A stretch of DNA of 46,629 nt from Wuchereria bancrofti. Its lineage: Eukaryota; Nematoda; Chromadorea; Rhabditida; Onchocercidae. A program made the position numbers and the translations under genes. This document shows positions 25,540 to 46,629 of this stretch, piece by piece; the first letter of the stretch is position 1, and each line of letters opens with the position of its first letter. Under the pieces are notes generated by a model. That model was not told the origin of the DNA. It searched no databases and worked only from the letters and a program-made list of their open reading frames with translations. The DNA lies in NCBI GenBank assembly GCA_005281725.1, contig SSBO01000014.1, positions 238,670-285,298 of the forward strand, written 5' to 3'.

Positions 25540-28500
25540 CATTTTACTTTATGCAAGTATGAGATAAATAAAATTTAAAAAATACGTTAATTTTTATTTT
25601 TTATTTTTTAAAATCAATTATTAATTATTTTTATTAGCATGAAGGAAAAAAAAGAGGATCACAAAAAAAAGTAATATTTAATTACTTTTATAGATTTATA
25701 TATAAACGAATTTTGGGAAGATCCAGCACTTATATTTGATTTTATGGAACCATGTAAACCAAACATTTCATTTGATGAAAAAGTATTGCAAAAACTTTGG
25801 ATTCCAAATACATGCTTTATTAATTCAAAAAATGCTGCAATACATGAGTCACCATTCAGGTTAATTGATAATTCACATTATAATTATTTATTTTGTTAAA
25901 AGTTTTCTTTTATTTCCATGTTTTTTTTTCTTAGAAAATATTGTTTTTTTTTTTTAATTTTTGATGAGTGCAATTTTTGACATTTTAAGATTAAATTTTG
26001 AAATAACAATGATTGTTTGATTTATTGTTTAAATAAAATTTAGAATAATGCAAATGGTTTGTTAATTTAAAAAAAAAAAAAAAAAAAAAAACTGCTACAT
26101 TTTTTTGAATTTTATTCTTAAAACTATTTAATTTGTAATATAATTTTATTTATTTAGAAATGTTTTTCTAATGGTTTTTGCTAATGGTACATTATGGACC
26201 AATTATCGAATGAAATTAACTGGCCCATGTGATATGAATTTAAAACGATTCCCATTTGATCAACAAAAATGCATTCTTACTTTTGAATCGTATTACTCAA
26301 AAATTATTTCAATTTTTCCTTTTTTTTCTCTTTTTACAATAAATTAAAATTAGTCAAAATATTTCAACAAAAAGATATATTTATCGGTTTATAAAGTTTT
26401 TAAATAATACTTCAAAAAAGAAAAAAAAAAAAGGAAAAAGGAAAAATTTATTCATATTTGAAAAATTCATAATTCATAACTCATATCATTCATTTATGAT
26501 ATAAAATATTATTTTAAATCATGAAAATGATATCATGATAATATACTTTTATATACATTATTTTTTTTTCTTTTTGAAAAAAAAATATTTTAGATTTAAC
26601 TATAATACTGGTGAAGTACGTATGTCCTGGAATCAGCCTTATCCGGTAATGCTGCTCAAAAAAATTGAACTACCCGATTTCAAATTAACAAATTTTAGTG
26701 TTATTGCAGTGGAACAGGTATCATTCATTTATGATATAAAATATTATTTCAAATCATAAATATAATATTATGATAATTACATTGACAAAAAAAGATTGAT
26801 TTTTTTTTTTTGTACAAATTCTGCTAAAATTATCACAAAAATTTTTGTAAAAAAAAAAAATCAAAGTCAATTTTTTTAAAGAATTTTTTAAGAATTGTAT
26901 AAAATTTGTAAACAAAAATATTACAGATGTATCCGGCAGGTTGGTGGGATGAATTAACTGTTGCATTTGTCTTCAAAAGACGATATGGTTGGTATATCCT
27001 TCAAGGATACATTCCAACTTATGTCACCATTTTCATTTCATGGATTTCATTTTATCTTGGATCGAGGTTCATGTATATCTTTTAGTATATTTCTTTGTAT
27101 TTATTTAATGTCAATACAGTTGACATTAAGATTTCATTTTTTTTTAACACAAAATTAATGGTAAGAATATTTTTTTTTTTTTTTTTTTGTTCATCATTAT
27201 ATTATTTATTTTTTTGATGTATTCCGAAAAATGTTACAGATTTAATTTTCCAAATAATTAAAAAAAAAAAAAAGATTATTTTTTTTTTAGAGCAATTCCA
27301 GCACGTACAATGTTAGGAGTGAATTCATTATTAGCTATGACATTTCAATTTGGTAATATCATCCGAAATTTGCCTCGAGTTTCATATGTTAAAGCAATTG
27401 ATGTTTGGATGCTAAGGTTTTTCTCCCTTTTCTTTTTTTTTTTTGCTTAGAAAAATTTTTAATTGTAAAGAAGAGCAAAATTTTATATTTGAAATAATGA
27501 ATTTAAATTTTAATTAATTTTCAGTGGTATGATGTTTATCTTTTTATCATTGCTAGAATTAGCAGTGATTGGTTTTATGTCACGAAATGAAGCAGCACCA
27601 AAACAATTGAAAAAACGAAGTGTTATTTCTAATGATTTAACATGGAATGAAATGCCTAGTCCTAGGATAGGTTTACGTCAAGTTAGTTAATTATAAATTA
27701 ACATACTTTATTAGTATTAGTTTACTAATTAATTTTAGAAAAAAAAAGAACAAAAAAAAAACAAGAAAAACGATTTTTTTTTTTTTGTACAAAAATTTAT
27801 ATTTTATTAAATGCAATCAATATTTAACTTATTTTTTTCTTTACAGTATTGGGTTGATCAACGATCTACAGCTTCATTCATGGATGATAATGAAGTGATT
27901 TATCACATTTACATTTTATTAATTTCAATTTAATATGTAATTAGAAAGATATTTGAAATTTCAGATGAAATTAATTTAATTGTATTAATTTTATTTATTT
28001 ATTTATAGCTAATAAGGCGAGCATTACCGATCAATTCACATTTAACAACTAATCCATCCAATGTTGCAATATCACCTGTGCAAAAGAAATTATCAAATAA
28101 GTAAGATTTTTGCTCAACCAATTAGATTTTTATTTAGTTGAAAGAAAAATTTCTAAAATGATTTATAGAGAGAAAAATAAATGAGCAAAAGTAGAAAATT
28201 AGTTTTTCTATTTATTTCAGAAAAATTGAAAAATGAGAAAAAAGTTTTTCTTTTCTTTGGATAATACAACATTTGAAAGTTTTAATTATTAGTTTATTTT
28301 GCATTTTCTTTGTTTTCTTTTTTTTTCCCTAATATTGCAAAAAAAAAAAATTGTGTTATTATGAAAATTTTTCTTTTTTTTTTTTNGAAAAATGAGAAAA
28401 AAGTTTTTCTTTTCTTTGGATAATACAACATTTGAAAGTTTTAATTATTAGTTTATTTTGCATTTTCTTTGTTTTCTTTTTTTTTCCCTAATATTGCAAA

Positions 28501-29539
28501 AAAAAAAAATTGTGTTATTATGAAAATTTTTCTTTTTTTTTTTTGTGATTTTTTCTATTGTTATCCTAGTGGTCATCCTTATTTGTCGCTTAAAAAATGG
28601 CCATTAGAATGACCATAAGAATAGAAGAACAAAATGAACCATAAGATTTGTAAATATGATGTCAAAGTTTGGTATGTAGGGAATTTGAATAAGATAAAAT
28701 GATCATTTCCAGGAAATCTTGGTATCGATTTAGGAGATTGCGAAGAATGTTTCATTCATTAGAACCTGAAGTTGTTGATAAATACAGGTAACTTTTTTTT
28801 TTACCTCTCTTTTCCTCTCGTCATTTTTTGTCGTTTCTTTTTATTCTATTAAAATTTAATTCTAATACAAATTCTCGTTTTTTTTTTTTTTCAGTGCAAT
28901 ATTGTTTCCTACTGCATATTTCGTATTTAACATCGGGTAAATTCATTTATTTAATTTTATTCATTTATTTTACTAACATTAAAAAATTGTTCCGATCATT
29001 TGTGTTGTGTTGATCCGTTTGTTATGAATGAATTCATCAAAATTATAGATCAGGCATTGATCTTTTCAAACAGTATAATGATGATAATGTTATCGATTTA
29101 TTAGTAGCTTATATCTTCCATTAAGTATAACTACAGCAAAATATTTCAAACAATTCATTATTGATCCATCAGAAAAAAAATTACTTAATTTTAAATTAAG
29201 AAAATTTTGTAATTCTTTTAATTTACATTAGCCAGCAAAAGGAGCAAAGTAAGTAATTAGAAAAAAAGAATTTATAAAATGAAAAATTGTTCAGAAAACT
29301 GTCAAACAAATTTATTGAATAACAAAAATTTAAAAGAATAGATTTTGCTTTTCTTAAATTTTAAGCAACAAATGAATAATTTTATGAATTTAAATAATTA
29401 AAAAAAATCTTTTCTTTTTTTTTCTTTTCTTAATGAAATATTTGAATAGTATTAATTATTTTATTTTTCTCTCATTTATAGTTACTGGAGTTACTATCTT
29501 ACAAGTCTTTCATCAGCCGAAGAACAAACAGTGAGTTAA
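24862..29539 (+). CDS. Anion-selective Cys-loop ligand-gated channel subunit (MOD-1/LGC/GGR-like)
   Basis: Neurotransmitter-gated chloride channel subunit of the plasma membrane. Thirteen phase-consistent exons: 24862-24972, 25377-25485, 25694-25859, 26158-26289, 26594-26717, 26927-27066, 27291-27416, 27525-27681, 27847-27894, 28009-28100, 28713-28787, 28895-28936 and 29482-29539. They encode 459 residues. Visible are the extracellular domain, the Cys-loop C153-C167 with 13 residues between and FPFD inside, M1 at about 237-258, the PAR motif (264-266) before M2 that marks chloride selectivity, M2 at about 267-287, M3 at about 294-320, a cytoplasmic loop, and M4 from 428 ending FNIGYW. The vicinal Cys pair of nicotinic alpha subunits is absent from loop C. 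Within the family it most resembles nematode amine-gated and related chloride channels; the exact ligand cannot be read. No clear signal peptide follows the chosen ATG, so the 5' end is uncertain. It converges with the kinase gene downstream. Confidence 0.85.
25001..25316. repeat. Assembly duplication around eight Ns (25001-25154 and 25163-25316)
   Basis: 154 bases of intron 1 of the channel gene recur after Ns at 25155-25162, with no visible difference. It does not affect coding exons. Confidence 0.92.
26484..26758. repeat. Repeat copies flanking channel exon 5
   Basis: About 39 bases beginning TATCATTCATTTATGATATA occur at 26485-26523 in intron 4 and again at 26719-26757, at the very start of intron 5. 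They share almost every base (one T/C difference). The donor GTATCA of exon 5 lies at the edge of the second copy. The unit contains ATCATtcatttATGAT, a small inverted repeat. Confidence 0.75.
28228..28544. repeat. Assembly duplication around N at 28386 (28228-28385 and 28387-28544)
   Basis: 158 bases of intron 10 of the channel gene recur after a single N, without visible change. Exons are unaffected. Confidence 0.92.
29049..29124 (+). other. Alternative or cryptic terminal exon of the channel gene
   Basis: TTATAG before 29049 is a good acceptor and the phase matches the donor of exon 12 (GG|A). Use of this exon gives 24 residues ([20 protein letters not shown] and four more) and a stop at 29122-29124. 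It would replace the YW end of M4 with a polar sequence, probably destroying the fourth membrane helix. The exon at 29482 fits the family far better. This one is either a regulated non-functional isoform or a chance match (one phase in three). Confidence 0.35.
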
Positions 29540-29638
29540 ATGAATAATTTTATTATCATTTGTATTAATGTGTTCATGATATCATTGCCTTATAATAATT
29601 TGAAGTTTATTAAATAATTTTTTCTTCTTTTTTTGTAG

Positions 29639-29683
29639 TTGAAATCAAATAAAATAATTTTAAACAACTGTATGTTACAGTAA
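29639..29683 (+). other. Optional last coding exon of the channel gene
   Basis: Exon 29482-29530 is followed by a strong donor GTGAGT, which also encodes Val-Ser before the stop TAA at 29537. TTTTTGTAG before 29639 is a good acceptor in the same phase. Splicing replaces Val-Ser with 14 residues (LKSNKIILNNCMLQ) and stops at 29681-29683, giving 471 residues in all. Both ends are compatible with the family, since the tail after M4 is short and variable. Confidence 0.4.
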
Positions 29684-32570
29684 TACATTTTCAACAATTA
29701 AATTATTCCACATAGTTCAATCATTAAAAGGCATACGGTAACGGTTACTCTATGATTTGATACAGTACAATGATAAATAAATTAAATTTCAGTTAAGCAC
29801 AAATAAAATACAATTTATAAAAACTAAAAATTATTATGTAAATAAGCAATAAGCTAATAATGGGTTAACAGGAATGATGACAATAATTACACATACTGTT
29901 TTTTCTTCTTATTATTACAAATTATTATTAGTATTATTATTGTTTATTGTTTATTATTATTGTTATTTATTATTTCATAAATTTGTTAGGGTTTTCGTTT
30001 CTTTTCTCAAAAATTAATTACAATTATTAAATAAAATAGCAAACAAAGATTAATATCATTGGTATAATTAATAGCTAAGCAATATTAGCTATGCATTTTG
30101 GTAAACATTTTCAAATTAACAAAATATTAATATTTCATCTTAAATGAAAAAACCAGCAATCCAAAGTAACAATAAAAATTTGATGAAAGAATTTTCAAAT
30201 GAAATTTTGAGTAAATAAATTGAATATATGCAATGGTGGGTGTAAACAAGTACACAGATATGACAATTTATGGTTGATGAAGTAGAAATTTTAATTAATA
30301 ATAATTAATACATCATTAATTAATATATTTTATCTGATTTCAAATACGTTTCAACATTCAGTTAAAAATTAATTTTGTGTTTTGTGTTCTAATTTTTCTT
30401 ATATCACTTATTGCAATCTTTTCATTTACTTTATTTTAATGCAGCGTCTGATGAAAATTTTTAAAGAATTATGGTTCTGCAAATCAGAATTAACAAACAT
30501 TTACGTTTTGATTTAAAAAATTGCATTAATTTATTCATCAAAAATGAATTAAATTGCTAAACATATAATATAGCAGGGAGAAAATAAAAATTTAATCTCA
30601 AATTATGAATTGGTCTGATTTCAAATTTCTAAAATATTTCGGATTTCAATAGTGCTAAATGCACAAAGTGAATAAAATTCGCTAATATGATTCATTTCAT
30701 ACATCATGAAATTAAGTTTTATTTAAAGTTATTATACTATTGAATGCTTAAAATTGTTTACGCTTCACTAACTGAAGTTTATTGACGGTAAAAATGAAAA
30801 ATAAAAAATTTGCAATCAATTAAATTTAGATGCTTCAACAAATGATGCAAAAAAATTTGCAAGCATAAATAAATAGATGAGTACAATTTTAATAATTTTA
30901 CTAAGATGACATATAAACGGACTGTGTAAAAGTAATTAAATCAAAATTAATATTTAAAATTATATACTAAGTTTTAATTTTGGTTCATTCATTATGAAAT
31001 TTCTCATTTTTCTTTTCATATCTTTTCCATATTTTTGATTTTTCTACAATTTATTTCCAGAATTAATTACTGCGATTATATTGTTTATTTACTATTTCCC
31101 TTTTTCTTTTTATGCTCTTTCCTACTTTTCATTATTTTAATATAGAAATTATTATGAGTGACTAACTATTTTATTAAAATTTGTCAAATTTCAGCGGTAA
31201 CAGTTTCCGTTTAAAGAAAGAGACGAAAAGAACAATATTTTCAACTATAATTTGAATAAGCATCAAAAATTCATTGTTGACAATAGGTTAACCTTAAGTT
31301 CATAATTTGGTTGATATTAATTAATTTTAACACTTTACAAATTTTTAACACTTTTTCATTTGCCATAGTTTTTTTAAATTTTTAAAGATTAATTATCGGT
31401 ATTGTATTATAAACTTTTTTCCGATTTTTTTAATGCCAATTTATTGTCGCATGTTTGTCATTCATTTTTCCTAAAAAAGTAAATCATTTACTCAGGTAGG
31501 TACTTTCTTTTCGTTATTGCAATTTTTTTTTTTTTTTTTGGTATCCCAAAACTATGTAAAATATTTTTGAATATTAAAAAAATTGTATATATATCGGTCT
31601 GCCATTATTTGCTAGTTTGAATTATGAAAATTTTAAAAAGATAATTGGGAAAATACTGAAACTAATAAATTTAACAGATAATGTTGAATCAGGAAAAAAA
31701 AACACGAGAGATGATTAGTTTAAACTTAAATTTAAACTTTCTTTACTAACAGATTATTTTAATGATTGTAAAATACACTCAGTAATTTTCAACTTCTATT
31801 TAATATTCTCCTATTAGAAGAAACATTCTACTACAATTTCATTATAATTCATTTGCATATTTTAATGATAATAATTGAAGTAAACAGTAATCAAAAATAT
31901 TTTCCATTGTTATGTAAACAAAAATTTAGCAAGAAAAAAAAAGGTGTATTAGGTGTAATTTACAGGTGAATTTGTTGTTATCATTTATATAAATGCATAA
32001 TTCAGCTTTATTAATTTAATATCAGCAAAAAAAAAAATGGATTTACATCCAAATTATTAAAAAAAATCACTGAATAAGTTAAAAAAAAAAAAAATTTTTT
32101 TTTTTAATTGGGCACTATAATGATACAATTTATTCAGTATCATATCACAGAATATTAAGAAAAAAAAAAGGAAAAGAAAAGGAAAGAAAAAGAATGAGAC
32201 AAAATGGTGAAATTTTTAAAAGGTCAATTGGAATAAATTCAAATGTTTTAAGGAATTTTATTAATCTTTTTGATGGTGGAAGAAGAAAAAAAAGGAAAGA
32301 AAAATTTTCTTACAAACAAATTGCAAAAAAAAAGAAAAAAAAAATCCAACGAAGAAAAAATTTTTAACTTTTGTAAAAATTTATAAATAAAAATTGCAAA
32401 AATTATTAGAAATTATGATAATTGAATTTTCAGCTTTTTTTTTAATGAAAAAAAAAAGATGATCAACAATTCTTGGAAGAGCAAGGGAAAAAAGAGAAAT
32501 ATTTACTTTTGTCATGGCTATAAAAGTAGAGGTGATAAATGATAAAAATTTTAATACATAATTAAATTTT
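29684..32570. other. Intergenic region between convergent genes
   Basis: About 2.9 kb between the last channel exon and the stop codon of the kinase gene. It should hold both 3' UTRs. I see no further gene. A candidate minus-strand AATAAA (TTTATT at 32257-32262) lies about 310 bases beyond the kinase stop. Homopolymer runs and AT-only sequence dominate. Confidence 0.6.
29776..29807 (+). terminator. Candidate polyadenylation signals for the channel gene
   Basis: AATAAA occurs at 29776-29781 and 29802-29807, 93-270 bases after the possible stop codons. The motif is common by chance at this base composition, so the assignment rests on position only. Confidence 0.35.

Positions 32571-46629
<14,059 letters not shown>

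Noticed and set aside
26961..27158. Plus-strand frame over channel exon 6
   Set aside because: Out-of-frame shadow of the M1 exon at 26927-27066.
31195..31254. Frame after a strong TTTCAG acceptor (GNSFRLKKETKRTIFSTII)
   Set aside because: It could join channel exon 12 in phase, but it lies 2.2 kb downstream, would lose M4, and has a one in three chance of matching phase.

Overview
The window is about 81% AT nuclear DNA with intron-rich genes. Introns are roughly 50-800 bp, acceptors are mostly TTTTCAG or TTTTAG, and homopolymers and microsatellites are frequent. The gene content (a NUAK/UNC-82-type kinase and a nematode-type anion-selective Cys-loop channel) and the gene structure suggest a nematode, most likely clade III (spirurid or filarial-like). 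That placement is an inference from gene families and composition, not from a marker gene.

Layout. (1) 1-4064: microsatellite, then the 3' part of a + strand gene for a polyglutamine protein with one C2H2 zinc finger and a C-terminal coiled coil (exons 1540-1975, 2327-2656, 3408-3532, 3728-4064). (2) 4065-24861: about 20.8 kb (about 17.7 kb after removing duplicated sequence) with no complete gene I can model. It holds a few exon-like islands. The best is a cysteine-rich minus-strand segment at 17158-17292 whose cysteine spacing matches the GDNF-receptor/GAS1 fold. (3) 24862-29683: a + strand pentameric ligand-gated chloride channel subunit, reconstructed in 13 phase-consistent exons, with alternative 3' ends. 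(4) 29684-32570: intergenic. (5) 32571-46629: a minus-strand gene with 35 phase-consistent exons. It encodes at least 1459 residues of a NUAK-family kinase, the unc-82 orthologue by kinase-loop similarity; its 5' end lies beyond the window. The channel and kinase genes converge.

Assembly state. Six times the sequence stops at one or eight Ns and then repeats the preceding 154-1697 bases. Five pairs look identical and are probably unmerged contig overlaps. The sixth (19731-22533) carries several substitutions and looks like two alleles placed in tandem. About 4.4 kb of the window is therefore probably artificial. Two pairs fall in exons of the zinc-finger gene, so naive models there are wrong.

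The proteins do not form an obvious pathway. UNC-82/NUAK kinases are known for muscle cytoskeleton organisation, amine- or GABA-type anion channels for neuromuscular inhibition, and the zinc-finger protein is presumably a nuclear regulator. No tRNA, rRNA, CRISPR array or complete transposon was recognised.
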